Positions 35,338 to 44,105 are shown, counted from the stretch's first letter. The stretch is 64,000 nucleotides of DNA from Carbonatibacter sp965199245 (GCA_965199245.1 CBDAQP010000003.1:310001-374000); one strand, 5' to 3'. Notes: generated by a model not told the origin, from the letters alone. Numbers and translations: made by a program.

Positions 35338-35487
35338 TAGGATATATCTCCTCAACCGTGTGAAGATCATAGCAAATATATTCGCTCTTGGTTGAAACCG
35401 CTAAAAGATGACAAGACAATGATTATTCGAGCCATGCAAAAGGCGAGTGCTGCCGTATCGTGGATGGACAAACAACAATACTCCTGA
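35338..35487 (+). pseudogene. C-terminal scrap of an ArdC-like antirestriction protein
   Basis: A 49-codon frame ending at TGA 35487 reads EDHSKYIRSWLKPLKDDKTM then IIRAMQKASAAVSWM. This resembles the end of ArdC-type plasmid antirestriction proteins (consensus like ...YL..WL..LK.DKR.I..A...AQ.A..Y). A stop lies right upstream, so only the tail survives. The rest of 35189-35587 shows nothing else I can identify. Confidence 0.5.
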
Positions 35488-35587
35488 GCCATTTCAAGGG
35501 AATCCCTTTAAGGCCACGCGAGCACATGAATAAAACTCTCAAAGAGAAACTTTGAACTCATAGCTAATAGCTTAAAACCTGCCCACC

Positions 35588-36211
35588 TTAATCATACCAT
35601 CCGGATAGCTGACAGTAACATTCTTTTGGACGATCTGGTGAAGGAGACCACCACCGACTTAGCGAAACCCGGAGTATTGTGCCCTTTCTAATAGATTCGA
35701 CCTCATCCATAGCACCGACAAATGGAAACAAATAGACTTGATCTACTCCAGAATAAAGATAGTACTTTTTGTCGTACCTTATTGTTAATTTTAAATCTCT
35801 ATCAGATACCCAAAAGCCAACACTTTGAGATAAGTCAGAATGTTTTTTCTTCAAAAAACCACTTTTCGCACGCTTAGACATGTTGCATGGAAAATATATT
35901 TTTCCGTAAAATAAGCAAGAGGGATCCCCCCTCCAAATTGGAACGTTATTTAATAGAAAATCGCTCACATTCTCAACGTTCTTTAAAAACGAGCTGTTCT
36001 GAACTAAAACGTCTTCTACATGAGGTTTTGTTATTAGATTTCTTGAAATATAATTAACGTCCCAAATTTGCCCGATTTCAAATTCGGTATCCAATGGTTG
36101 GTTAGCCTCGGAACTTGTCAAAAGCCTAACATTTTTTTTATTTTTAATATCATAAGCCCCAACACAAAAGGCGTTCTTCATATGCGTTTTGGAGACGATC
36201 AATAACCCCAC
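35588..36211 (-). CDS. Dual-OB-domain-like protein of a three-gene accessory operon
   Basis: 207 residues, no signal peptide or membrane helix. It begins MGLLIVSKTHMKNAFCVGAY and has alternating beta-strand-rich stretches: VRLLTSSEANQPLDTEFEIG, QIWDVNYISRNLITKPHVED, then after a middle helix part YGKIYFPCNMSKRAKSGFLK, KKYYLYSGVDQVYLFPFVG and a basic tail with WWSPSPDRPKECYCQLSGWY. This matches my recollection of proteins called dual OB domain-containing, thought to bind nucleic acid. It lies 79 bases after the second DUF488 gene, the third gene of the set, and the DNA is AT-rich compared with the flanks. Function unknown. Confidence 0.65.
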   Translation of the reverse strand: MGLLIVSKTHMKNAFCVGAYDIKNKKNVRLLTSSEANQPLDTEFEIGQIWDVNYISRNLITKPHVEDVLVQNSSFLKNVENVSDFLLNNVPIWRGDPSCLFYGKIYFPCNMSKRAKSGFLKKKHSDLSQSVGFWVSDRDLKLTIRYDKKYYLYSGVDQVYLFPFVGAMDEVESIRKGTILRVSLSRWWSPSPDRPKECYCQLSGWYD

Positions 36212-36290
36212 CAGATGTTTCCTCCGTTTTTTGTGTTGTTTGACCTTTCTGCAAACAACACGAGTTTACAAAAATTTGGTTACCAAATAT

Positions 36291-36767
36291 TCAAAGATCC
36301 CTAATTTTATAACCCAGCTTAGATAGTTTGTTGCTTACGATTGATCGGTGGCACGCTTCGGATCTCTCTTCGACGCAGAAGAGAGCGACGTTAGCAGCAT
36401 GTATTGTTTCTAAAGAATCCACGAAAGAGGGAAAATCATATTTTTGAATAATCTCTTGTTTGTACTGCTTTACAAATGCCTCACCTAACACTTCCCTAGT
36501 TCGTTTTTTTTCTGATAAATTCTCATCAACTTTTTTTTGCACATCCCTGATTTCTTGTGTGGGCGCGAGATCTTTCACGTGGATATACCTCACATCCATG
36601 TGCTTTAATTTTTCTTGCAGTCTGATGCTATTAACGAACTTATACTTTGATCCACGCACACCTCTGCGTTGACGTATATCAATGAAAACATCTATATAAT
36701 TTTCCGAAATTTTATTAAAAAACTCTTCTTCAGAAGAGTTATAGACGCCAATCGTATGAAAGATCAT
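36291..36767 (-). CDS. DUF488 protein (second of a pair)
   Basis: 158 residues. DUF488 marks: MIFHTIGVYNSSEEEFFNKI at the start, VFIDIRQRRGVRGSKYKFVN where the DIR motif and basic loop sit, RYIHVKDLAPTQEIRD, and the C-terminal ALFCVEERSEACHRSIVSNK with the family Cys-His-Arg. The preserved D, R, C, E and CHR residues suggest an enzyme active site of unknown chemistry. It begins at the base where the first DUF488 gene ends, so the two are translationally coupled. Clearly different from its neighbour, so this is not a recent duplication. Confidence 0.8.
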   Translation of the reverse strand: MIFHTIGVYNSSEEEFFNKISENYIDVFIDIRQRRGVRGSKYKFVNSIRLQEKLKHMDVRYIHVKDLAPTQEIRDVQKKVDENLSEKKRTREVLGEAFVKQYKQEIIQKYDFPSFVDSLETIHAANVALFCVEERSEACHRSIVSNKLSKLGYKIRDL

Positions 36768-37315
36768 CAGTAAGAATTCCGCGAAAAAAGTTCAACTTCT
36801 TCAAACAAATCAACATTGCCTCTGCCTTTATTAAGCCTATTTATAATTGCTTCTTGTTTTTCTACAGCCCCACCCGGAAGAATATGCCTGATTGAAATTT
36901 TGTTTTTTAACAATTCCTCTCCAATGAGCTTACTTCTATGACATTCTTCAGGTTTTGACTCGCTACACATAATGGCGATAACAGCTTTTTTTTGATTTGC
37001 TGTGATCAACCTATTCAGGCCTTCTTTGAAAAAGTCTTTATCTTTCATGATGCTATAAATGATTTTACCGTCTGCATTGTAACAACTTCTATCACTGGGC
37101 AACCCACCTAAGGTGTCTCCCATAAACAAATATTTTATACCGACGTTATTCAGGCTGCTCTTAAGCTCTGCCTGATTAAACTGAGGACTCCACTTTGAGA
37201 AAGGTTTTGACCTTATATCTAGGAGATATTGAATGTGAAATTTTTTGAGCTCTGTGATGAACTCTTCTATTTTTTTTCGACCGTGTCCAATTGAGTATGT
37301 AGTTGTATCATTCAT
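36767..37315 (-). CDS. DUF488 protein (first of a pair)
   Basis: 182 residues. Opens TTTYSIGHGRKKIEEFITEL (the family SIGHG start) and carries YLLDIRSKPFSKWSPQFNQA, FMGDTLGGLPSDRSCYN and AIMCSESKPEECHRSKLIGE, all conserved blocks of DUF488, with a C-terminal helix and acidic tail. Family members are often found in defence-like or DNA-processing neighbourhoods, but their reaction is not established. It is the promoter-proximal gene of the operon; upstream is a fragment of Mu-like phage DNA. Confidence 0.83.
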   Translation of the reverse strand: MNDTTTYSIGHGRKKIEEFITELKKFHIQYLLDIRSKPFSKWSPQFNQAELKSSLNNVGIKYLFMGDTLGGLPSDRSCYNADGKIIYSIMKDKDFFKEGLNRLITANQKKAVIAIMCSESKPEECHRSKLIGEELLKNKISIRHILPGGAVEKQEAIINRLNKGRGNVDLFEEVELFSRNSY

Positions 37316-37354
37316 AATGATGTGATTCTGTTTCAGATCGCAGGTAAAGTCAAT

Positions 37355-37622
37355 CCCCTTTTTTGCCCGCGTGGTGATTGTGGGGCTGTGCCCTGTTTGA
37401 AAATCCCGCCGTTAAAGGGGTAAGCATTGGCGTTTTTTTTCAAACAGAACATTCAGGCGTTGCATGGGTTTGATCCGCCCGGTCACAGCCCCGATTTGGC
37501 AAACGATCATGCCAATGAACGACTGGGGGTGCAAATGCACAGTGATGTCGGTGTCGGAGGATGATCTGGAGGCCAGAGGCTGGACGGTGGATGCCAAAAG
37601 CCCATGGATTGGCTATATGTCA
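37355..37622 (+). mobile_element. Rearranged scrap of Mu-like prophage DNA
   Basis: Two pieces match the prophage at the right end of the window. 37358-37440 (with GTTTGAAAATCCCGCCGTTA) matches 62738-62826, which lies after the gp30 gene. 37450-37620 (with AATGAACGACTGGGGGTGCA) matches 61684-61830 inside gp30 (GCKCTVMSVSEDDL coding region). The order of the pieces is reversed relative to the prophage, though the strand is the same. No intact gene. Confidence 0.8.
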
Positions 37623-37624
37623 TG

Positions 37625-38434
37625 TCACACCAGATGGTCGTGGCTTTTCCAGGGGCGAGGGCGGATAAAGACGTAGGTGTTGTCGTCTGATTCCCCGGGC
37701 TGGAAGCGGTAGCCTGCTTCGTTGAAGTCTTTCATGGCGGCGGGTTGTGTTATACGGTTGCGGATGAGGTAGCGGGCCATCATGCCACGGGCGCGTTTTG
37801 CCGCAAAGCTGATGATACGGGCCACGCCGTCTTTTTCTTCCTTAAAAACCGGGGTCACGACCCGCTGTTTCAAGGCCCCCCGTGCCTGCGCGCCAGTGAC
37901 GGCCTTGAAATATTCAAAGGAGGCACAGTTGACGACAACCGGAACCTCGTGACCGTCCAGATCGCGTTCAAGCTGTTCAGCCAAAAGCGGCCCCCAAAAG
38001 TCATAGAGGGTTTCCCCCTTTGGATTCGGCAAACGTGCGGCCATTTCAAGGCGATAGGGCTGGATAAGGTCAAGCGGACGCAAGAGACCGTAAAAGCCCG
38101 AGAGGATCCGCACGTAATCCTGAGCATAGACCAGGTCATCATCGCCAAGATTATCGGCATCAAGGCCCGCATAGGTATCCCCGCGAAACAAAAAAACCGC
38201 CGCTGCCGCGTTCTCGACGGTCAGCGGCAGGGCAAAATCGCGAAAGCGCGACATGTTCAAACGAGCCAAGGCTTCGCTTATGCCCATCAGTCGCCGCATC
38301 TGGATGACGTGCAGGGGGCGAAGTAGATCAAGCAAGGCCGTCATCTGTGGTACAAATTGCGGCTGCGTCACGGGCAGGCCACGCGTTTGTAATGTTTTGT
38401 CCAGCTTTTTCGCAGGGGAGAGAACGACCAACAT
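37625..38434 (-). CDS. yaaA: Peroxide stress protein YaaA (DUF328)
   Basis: 269 residues of the YaaA/DUF328 family: MLVVLSPAKKLDKTLQT at the start, LFRGDTYAGLDADNLGDDDL, VRILSGFYGLLRPLDLIQPY, RLEMAARLPNPKGETLYDFW and AAKRARGMMARYLIRNRI. In E. coli the protein lowers free iron and limits DNA damage under peroxide stress and can bind DNA. The stop is within 5 bases of the phage scrap, so the island edge lies right after this gene. ATG 38434. Confidence 0.95.
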   Translation of the reverse strand: MLVVLSPAKKLDKTLQTRGLPVTQPQFVPQMTALLDLLRPLHVIQMRRLMGISEALARLNMSRFRDFALPLTVENAAAAVFLFRGDTYAGLDADNLGDDDLVYAQDYVRILSGFYGLLRPLDLIQPYRLEMAARLPNPKGETLYDFWGPLLAEQLERDLDGHEVPVVVNCASFEYFKAVTGAQARGALKQRVVTPVFKEEKDGVARIISFAAKRARGMMARYLIRNRITQPAAMKDFNEAGYRFQPGESDDNTYVFIRPRPWKSHDHLV

Positions 38435-38563
38435 GATGAGAGTTCCTGTTCAGTATTGTTTTCTCTACATAGGAAAAGATCACCCGCATTGCAACAGGGC
38501 GACAAAGCGCGTAGTGAAGGGGGGATTTAAGTCCACTGGCAATATCAGGAACACTGGTCACAC

Positions 38564-39664
38564 ATGAACAAAGCAACAATGACAAAAGCATTCTACGGGA
38601 TCATTCTAGCAGGGGGTATTCTGGCAGGCATCGCATGGGGGGGGAACGCAGTTATCAGACCCCTCTATGCCCAGGGGACACCGAACAAGCTCTTGCTCAA
38701 AACAGCCACTGCCTATGGAACCAGCCTGCCCGGCCTAGGGACGGCGTTGCCGCGTCTGGCGCAGGAACTCGCGCGTATGTCCGGCGGTGCCATCAACATG
38801 AAGGTCTATGAACCGGGCAAGCTGGTTCCGCCCTTTGAAATTCTGAATGCGGTCTCGACGGGGAAAATTAGTGCGGGGTTCGCGGCGGCGGGCTATTGGG
38901 CCGGGAAAATTCCCGCCGCGCCGCTGTTTTCCACAGTGCCGTTTGGCCCGGAAACCGGGGAATATATCGCTTGGCTCTATTATGGTAACGGCCTGAGACT
39001 CTATCAAGAAATGTACGATCAGGCAGGCTACAACGTCAAAGTCCTGCCCTGTGCCGTCACCGCACCGGAAACATCAGGCTGGTTTGCACGCGAAATCACA
39101 TCGCCCGATGATCTAAAGGGTTTGAAAATGCGGTTTTTTGGCCTCGGGGCCAAGGTGATGGAAAAACTTGGTGTATCAAGCGCGCTCTTACCCGGGGGGG
39201 AAATCTTCCCCGCGCTGGAACGCGGCGTGATTGAGGCAACTGAATTTTCCACCCCTGCGATTGATGAACGGCTCGGATTTTATAAGCTGGTCAAATATAA
39301 CTACTTCCCCGGTTGGCACCAACAGTCCACAATCTATGAATTGCTCATCAACAAAGACATCTGGGACGCGGCATCAGTGCAACATCAGGCGATTTTAGAA
39401 AATGGCTGTCAGGCCGCCATGATAGACAGCTTTGCCCATGGTGAGGCCATCCAGTTCGATGCCATGCACAAAAACGTCACCACTCGCGGAGTCCTGAACA
39501 AACGCTGGAGTACGCAAATGCTGGACAGCTACCGCACCGCGTGGGCAGAAGTCGCCGCAGAAGAATCCGCCAAAGATGCCTTTTTCGCCAAGGTCTGGGC
39601 GGATCTCGGTGCCTTTCGCGACAAATACACCGTCTGGAAAGAAAATGCCTTCCTGCCACGCTAA
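38564..39664 (+). CDS. TRAP transporter periplasmic binding protein (DctP/TakP-like), copy 1
   Basis: 366 residues with a signal segment (IILAGGILAGIAWGGNAVI) and the DctP fold: LPGLGTALPRLAQELARMSG, MKVYEPGKLVPPFEILNAVS, STVPFGPETGEYIAWLYYGN and RFFGLGAKVMEKLGVSSALL with the ligand-binding arginine region. It is very similar to the next gene over its whole mature length. TakP-type proteins bind 2-oxo or 2-hydroxy acids such as lactate or pyruvate. Confidence 0.92.
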   Translation: MNKATMTKAFYGIILAGGILAGIAWGGNAVIRPLYAQGTPNKLLLKTATAYGTSLPGLGTALPRLAQELARMSGGAINMKVYEPGKLVPPFEILNAVSTGKISAGFAAAGYWAGKIPAAPLFSTVPFGPETGEYIAWLYYGNGLRLYQEMYDQAGYNVKVLPCAVTAPETSGWFAREITSPDDLKGLKMRFFGLGAKVMEKLGVSSALLPGGEIFPALERGVIEATEFSTPAIDERLGFYKLVKYNYFPGWHQQSTIYELLINKDIWDAASVQHQAILENGCQAAMIDSFAHGEAIQFDAMHKNVTTRGVLNKRWSTQMLDSYRTAWAEVAAEESAKDAFFAKVWADLGAFRDKYTVWKENAFLPR

Positions 39665-39752
39665 AGGGGATTACCGAACAACAAATCTTTGCTAGACTAT
39701 CCCTTCTGTTTTATGGAATCGGAACAGAAACAAATCCAAAATGGAGGATCAC

Positions 39753-40817
39753 ATGAAAAAATCACTACTCGGTCTCGTCGCTGTCGGGGCAATGATGACC
39801 GCCCCCGCCGTGACCAGCTCTATCGCGCAGGCCGCAGATAAATTATTGTTGAAAACACCCATTGTTTATTCCAGTAGCCTGCCCGGGCTTGGAACACCGA
39901 TGCCACGTCTGGCCAAGGAGCTCGACCGCATGTCTGGTGGCAGTCTGAAAATGAAGGTCTATGAACCGGGCAAGCTGGTTCCGCCTGCCGAGATTCTGGA
40001 TGCGGTGTCATCGGGAAAGGTTAATTCCGGCTATTCCGCCGGGGGATGGTGGGCCGGAAAAATTCCTGCCTCGCCGCTGTTTTCGACCGTGCCTTTTGGC
40101 CCGGAAACGGGCGAGTATATCGCCTGGCTTTATTACGGCAACGGCCTGAAGCTCTATCAGGAAATGTACGATCAGGCGGGCTATAACGTCAAGGTTCTGC
40201 CCTGCGCCGTCACACCACCGGAAACATCCGGCTGGTTCGCCAATGAAATCAAATCACCCGCTGATCTGAAGGGCCTGAAAATGCGGTTCTTTGGCCTCGG
40301 TGGAAAGGTGATGGAAAAGCTGGGTGTCGCGACATCGCTGTTGCCCGGGGGGGAAATCTTCCCCGCATTGGAAAAGGGCGCGATTGATGCCACCGAATTT
40401 TCCACCCCTGCCATCGATCAACGGCTCGGGTTTTATAAGTTGGTCAAATATAACTATTTCCCCGGCTGGCACCAACAGTCCACAGTTTACGAATTGTTGA
40501 TTAACAAGGCCGTTTGGGACAAGGCATCGGAACAACACAAAGCCATTTTGGAAAATGCCTGTAAAGCCCAGATGACAGACAGCTTTGCCCATGGTGAGGC
40601 CATCCAGTTCGACGCCATGCAGAAAAACACCACCAAACACGGTGTTCAAAACAAATATTGGAGTGAGGAGATGCTGAGCACATACCGCACGGCATGGGAA
40701 GAGGTCGTCGCAGAAGAAACCGCCAAAGATGTCTTTTTCGCCAAGGTTTGGACAGATCTGAGTTCATTCCGCGACAAATATAAAGTCTGGAAAGAAAACG
40801 CCTTCCTGCCCCGCTAA
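39753..40817 (+). CDS. TRAP transporter periplasmic binding protein (DctP/TakP-like), copy 2
   Basis: 354 residues from ATG 39753 (GGAGG 6 bases upstream), with a clean signal peptide ending AQAADK. Same blocks as copy 1 (YEPGKLVPPAEILDAVSSGK, LYYGNGLKLYQEMYDQAGYN, LGFYKLVKYNYFPGWHQQST), so the pair is a tandem duplication with divergence mainly at the ends. Followed by a terminator-like hairpin before the permease gene. Confidence 0.94.
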   Translation: MKKSLLGLVAVGAMMTAPAVTSSIAQAADKLLLKTPIVYSSSLPGLGTPMPRLAKELDRMSGGSLKMKVYEPGKLVPPAEILDAVSSGKVNSGYSAGGWWAGKIPASPLFSTVPFGPETGEYIAWLYYGNGLKLYQEMYDQAGYNVKVLPCAVTPPETSGWFANEIKSPADLKGLKMRFFGLGGKVMEKLGVATSLLPGGEIFPALEKGAIDATEFSTPAIDQRLGFYKLVKYNYFPGWHQQSTVYELLINKAVWDKASEQHKAILENACKAQMTDSFAHGEAIQFDAMQKNTTKHGVQNKYWSEEMLSTYRTAWEEVVAEETAKDVFFAKVWTDLSSFRDKYKVWKENAFLPR

Positions 40818-40827
40818 AGGGGACTGT

Positions 40828-40858
40828 TGCGGGGCCGCGATGGCCCCGCATTTTTTTT
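40828..40858 (+). terminator. Intrinsic terminator or attenuator between binding protein and permease genes
   Basis: 9-bp perfect GC-rich stem (40828-40836 with 40842-40850, loop GCGAT) followed by eight T. It lies 10 bases after the binding-protein stop and before the permease start at 40872. This would make binding protein in excess over permease. Confidence 0.85.
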
Positions 40859-40871
40859 GAGTGATACGCCC

Positions 40872-42941
40872 ATGCCTCACCACAGCGATGCCCCGAATCA
40901 AGATCCCGTTGCCACCTATGACCGCCTGTCCGAACGCGGCGACGGCAACCATAATCGCCTTGCCAATGCGCTCGACAGGGCGATTACAGCGGTCGGGCGG
41001 ACAATCATGTGGGCTAATCTTTTACTCATGCTGGCCATCGGCATTCAGGTCACCTTGCGCTATCTTTTTGATGTCAATTTTCCCAAGCTCGACGAGGTAC
41101 AGTGGCATTTTTACGGTCTGACCACAATGGTCGGGCTGTCTTATGCGTTGGTGACCAACAGTCATGTTCGGGTCGATTTGATTCACAATCAACTGAGCCG
41201 CCGCAACAGACGCATTATTGAAATTATTGGCATTTTAACGCTGGTAACGCCCTTTATCTATTTGATGATTGACCAGGGCTTTGATTATTTTCATGAATCC
41301 TGGCGGGTTAATGAACGCTCTGACAGTCCCTCCGGCCTGCCGATGCGTTGGGCGTTCAAGGCCGTTATTCCGCTGTCCTTTATCCTGCTCGCGCTCGCCG
41401 CGCTGGCGCGGTTGCTCCACGACATACACGCCCTGTTTCACACCAATGACACGGAACAGCAGGGCCAAAGCATTCGAGTTTTGATCCTCAGCCTGTTGGG
41501 ATTTTTGGTTGTGGGCTATGCCCTGACCCACTTGGTCGAAACGACAGAGGAAAAACTTGTCATTGCCATGTTTTTGTCCTTCGTCGCGATTCTCTTTACC
41601 GGATTTCCTGTTGCTTGGACGCTATCCGGTATGGGCATGGTCTATTGCGGGATTGCTTGGGCCTTTGACAATGATTTGATGCTCTGGACAGGGCTGGACA
41701 GCACCCTGACCGGACTGGATTATTTGACGCTGGGGGCGACGGTCAACCGCGTCTATGCCACCATGTCCAATGCAGTTCTGGTCGCCCTGCCTATGTTTAT
41801 TTTCATGGGATTGATGCTCGACGAAAGTGGCGTGGCCCAACGGTTGATGCAGGCGATGCAAAAACTGTTCGGACGCACGCGCGGTGGTCTGGCGATTACG
41901 GTGACGTTGATCGGCATTGTTCTGGCGGCCTCCACCGGTATTATCGGGGCATCTGTTGTGTTGTTGGGGGTCTTGTCACTGCCGACCATGATGGAACAAA
42001 AATACTCCCCGGCCCTTGCCGCCGGGGTGGTGTCGGCCTCGGGAACCCTGGGTATTTTGATTCCGCCCTCGATTATGTTGGTCATTATGGCGGATCAGAT
42101 GGCCCTGTCCGTGGGTGATCTCTTTATGGCGGCCCTGTTCCCGGGCTTGATTATCGGTGCGCTTTATTTATTGTATATTCTGGTTCTGTCGTGGGCAAAG
42201 GCCGATGTCGCCCCCGTTCCCGCCGAAGCGATGCGTCCGGACTGGGCCGCCCTGCGCGATGTTCTGGTTGCTGTGCTCCCGACTCTTGCGCTGATTTTGT
42301 CGGTTCTTGGTTCGATTTTTGCCGGCCTGAGCACACCGACAGAGGCTTCTGGCATTGGGGCGTTGGGGGCAACGCTTTTGGCTTTGGGTTATCGCAGGCT
42401 CAGCTGGGACAGATTAAAATCTGTTTTATTGGCGACCCTGAATACCACGGCTTATATCTTTGCCATTTTTTTGGGGGCGACTGTTTTTTCCTATGTTCTG
42501 CGTGAACTGGGGGGGGATGAACTGATTGAACAGATGGTCGCTTCGACGGGATTAGGGCCGGAAATGACCGTTGCCTTTATTCTTTTGATTGTATTTGCCC
42601 TTGGCTTTGTACTGGATTGGGTGGAAATCACCCTGATTATCCTGCCGCTGATGCGCCCTGTTATTGCCGGACTGGGCCTGGACATCGAAGGATATGGCGT
42701 TTTGGATGAACCCGCCCTCGTCTGGTTTGTTATTTTGGTCGCCGTTGCCCTGCAAACGTCCTTTCTCACGCCGCCAGTAGGTTTTGCGCTTTTTTACCTC
42801 AAGGGCGTCTGTCCGCCCTCTATCGGGTTGAGCGACATTTATCGCGGCATTATCCCCTTTGTTCTGATTCAGCTGGCGGGATTGGGGCTAGTCTTTACCG
42901 TGCCACAGCTGGCAACCTGGTTGCCCTCCGTTGCCTATTAA
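40872..42941 (+). CDS. TRAP transporter permease, fused DctQ-DctM
   Basis: 689 residues. The N-terminal 200 are a DctQ-type small subunit with four helices (MWANLLLMLAIGIQVTLRYL, VQWHFYGLTTMVGLSYALVT and the VRVDLIHNQLSRRNRR turn). From about 225 a DctM large subunit follows, with FTGFPVAWTLSGMGMVYCGI, LVALPMFIFMGLMLDESGV, GIIGASVVLLGVLSLPTMM, GTLGILIPPSIMLVIMADQM and TSFLTPPVGFALFYLKGV. Fused DctQM is a known arrangement for TAXI and some DctP systems. ATG 40872; an upstream start would include the terminator stem. Substrate inferred as a 2-hydroxy or 2-oxo acid. Confidence 0.94.
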   Translation: MPHHSDAPNQDPVATYDRLSERGDGNHNRLANALDRAITAVGRTIMWANLLLMLAIGIQVTLRYLFDVNFPKLDEVQWHFYGLTTMVGLSYALVTNSHVRVDLIHNQLSRRNRRIIEIIGILTLVTPFIYLMIDQGFDYFHESWRVNERSDSPSGLPMRWAFKAVIPLSFILLALAALARLLHDIHALFHTNDTEQQGQSIRVLILSLLGFLVVGYALTHLVETTEEKLVIAMFLSFVAILFTGFPVAWTLSGMGMVYCGIAWAFDNDLMLWTGLDSTLTGLDYLTLGATVNRVYATMSNAVLVALPMFIFMGLMLDESGVAQRLMQAMQKLFGRTRGGLAITVTLIGIVLAASTGIIGASVVLLGVLSLPTMMEQKYSPALAAGVVSASGTLGILIPPSIMLVIMADQMALSVGDLFMAALFPGLIIGALYLLYILVLSWAKADVAPVPAEAMRPDWAALRDVLVAVLPTLALILSVLGSIFAGLSTPTEASGIGALGATLLALGYRRLSWDRLKSVLLATLNTTAYIFAIFLGATVFSYVLRELGGDELIEQMVASTGLGPEMTVAFILLIVFALGFVLDWVEITLIILPLMRPVIAGLGLDIEGYGVLDEPALVWFVILVAVALQTSFLTPPVGFALFYLKGVCPPSIGLSDIYRGIIPFVLIQLAGLGLVFTVPQLATWLPSVAY

Positions 42942-42953
42942 GCGAGAAAAAAG

Positions 42954-44105
42954 TTGAGACTGAGCGACTGTCACAATTTTCATGATTTCCGCCGTCTGGC
43001 TCAAAGACGACTCCCGGGGCCGATTTTTAACTATATTGATGGGGCCGCAGACGATGAAACGACCCATCGGCGCAATAGCCAATCCTTTGCAGATTGTGAT
43101 CTCGTTCCCTCGATCCTGCGCGGGTGTGGGGATGTTGACCTGAGCGTAACCGTCATGGGGCAAAAGCTGGCCTTGCCTGTTTACTGCTCCCCCACTGCAT
43201 TGCAACGCCTTTTCCACCACCGGGGCGAACATGCCGTTGCCGCCGCCGCCGCGAAATACGGGACGCTTTTTGGCGTGTCGTCGCTGGGCACTGTGTCGCT
43301 CGAAGACATTCGCAAACGTTACGACACACCCCAAATCTATCAGTTTTATTTTCACAAGGATCGTGGCCTCAATCGGGCCATGATGGAACGGGCCAAAGAC
43401 GCCGGGGTCAATGTGATGATGCTCACCGTGGACAGCATCACAGGCGGCAACCGCGAACGGGACAAGCGCACGGGTTTTTCTATTCCCTTTCGCCTCACCC
43501 TTGGCGGTATGGTTCAATTTGCCATCAAACCGGCTTGGGGGTTGAATTACCTGTTCCACGAACCCTTCAGCCTGCCCCAACTGGATGCGCATATTGATAT
43601 GGGCGGCGATGCCCTGTCGATTAGCCGCTATTTTACCGAAATGCTTGATCCGACCATGACATGGCATGACGTCGCAGAAATGGTTCAGCTATGGGATGGT
43701 CAATTCTGTCTCAAGGGTCTGATGTCCGCACAGGATGCCCGCCGCGCCGTTGATATTGGCTGTACGGGCATTATCCTGTCCAATCATGGTGGTCGTCAAC
43801 TCGACGGTTCACGCGCGGCCTTTGACCAGCTCAAAGAAGTCATGGACTGCGTCGGCGGACAGATTGATGTCATGATTGATGGCGGCATCCAGCGCGGAAG
43901 CCATGTGCTCAAGGCCCTGTCACTTGGTGCCAAGGCCGTTGGGGTTGGACGCTATTACCTCTATCCCCTCGCTGCCGCAGGTCAGGCAGGGGTCGAGCGG
44001 GCACTGGACTTGATGAAGCTGGAAATTGAACGGGATCTACGCCTGATGGGCTGTGCCTCGGTCGCAGACCTGTCCCCCGATAATCTGCGCTTTAGAACCG
44101 CATAA
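42954..44105 (+). CDS. lldD: FMN-dependent L-lactate (alpha-hydroxy-acid) dehydrogenase
   Basis: 383 residues of the LldD/glycolate-oxidase family: DFRRLAQRRLPGPIFNYIDG, GVSSLGTVSLEDI, QFYFHKDRGLNRAMMERAKD, MLTVDSITGGNRERDKRTGF, then the catalytic histidine in IILSNHGGRQLDGSRAAFDQ and the phosphate site MIDGGIQRGSHVLKALSLGA. Start TTG at 42954. It lies 12 bases after the TRAP permease, so the operon imports and oxidises a hydroxyacid, most simply L-lactate, passing electrons to the quinone pool. Glycolate or mandelate cannot be excluded. Confidence 0.9.
   Translation: MRLSDCHNFHDFRRLAQRRLPGPIFNYIDGAADDETTHRRNSQSFADCDLVPSILRGCGDVDLSVTVMGQKLALPVYCSPTALQRLFHHRGEHAVAAAAAKYGTLFGVSSLGTVSLEDIRKRYDTPQIYQFYFHKDRGLNRAMMERAKDAGVNVMMLTVDSITGGNRERDKRTGFSIPFRLTLGGMVQFAIKPAWGLNYLFHEPFSLPQLDAHIDMGGDALSISRYFTEMLDPTMTWHDVAEMVQLWDGQFCLKGLMSAQDARRAVDIGCTGIILSNHGGRQLDGSRAAFDQLKEVMDCVGGQIDVMIDGGIQRGSHVLKALSLGAKAVGVGRYYLYPLAAAGQAGVERALDLMKLEIERDLRLMGCASVADLSPDNLRFRTA

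Noticed and set aside
37412..37597. 61-codon minus-strand frame in the phage scrap
   Set aside because: It is the antisense of a piece of the phage head gene, whose coding strand matches 61684-61830.
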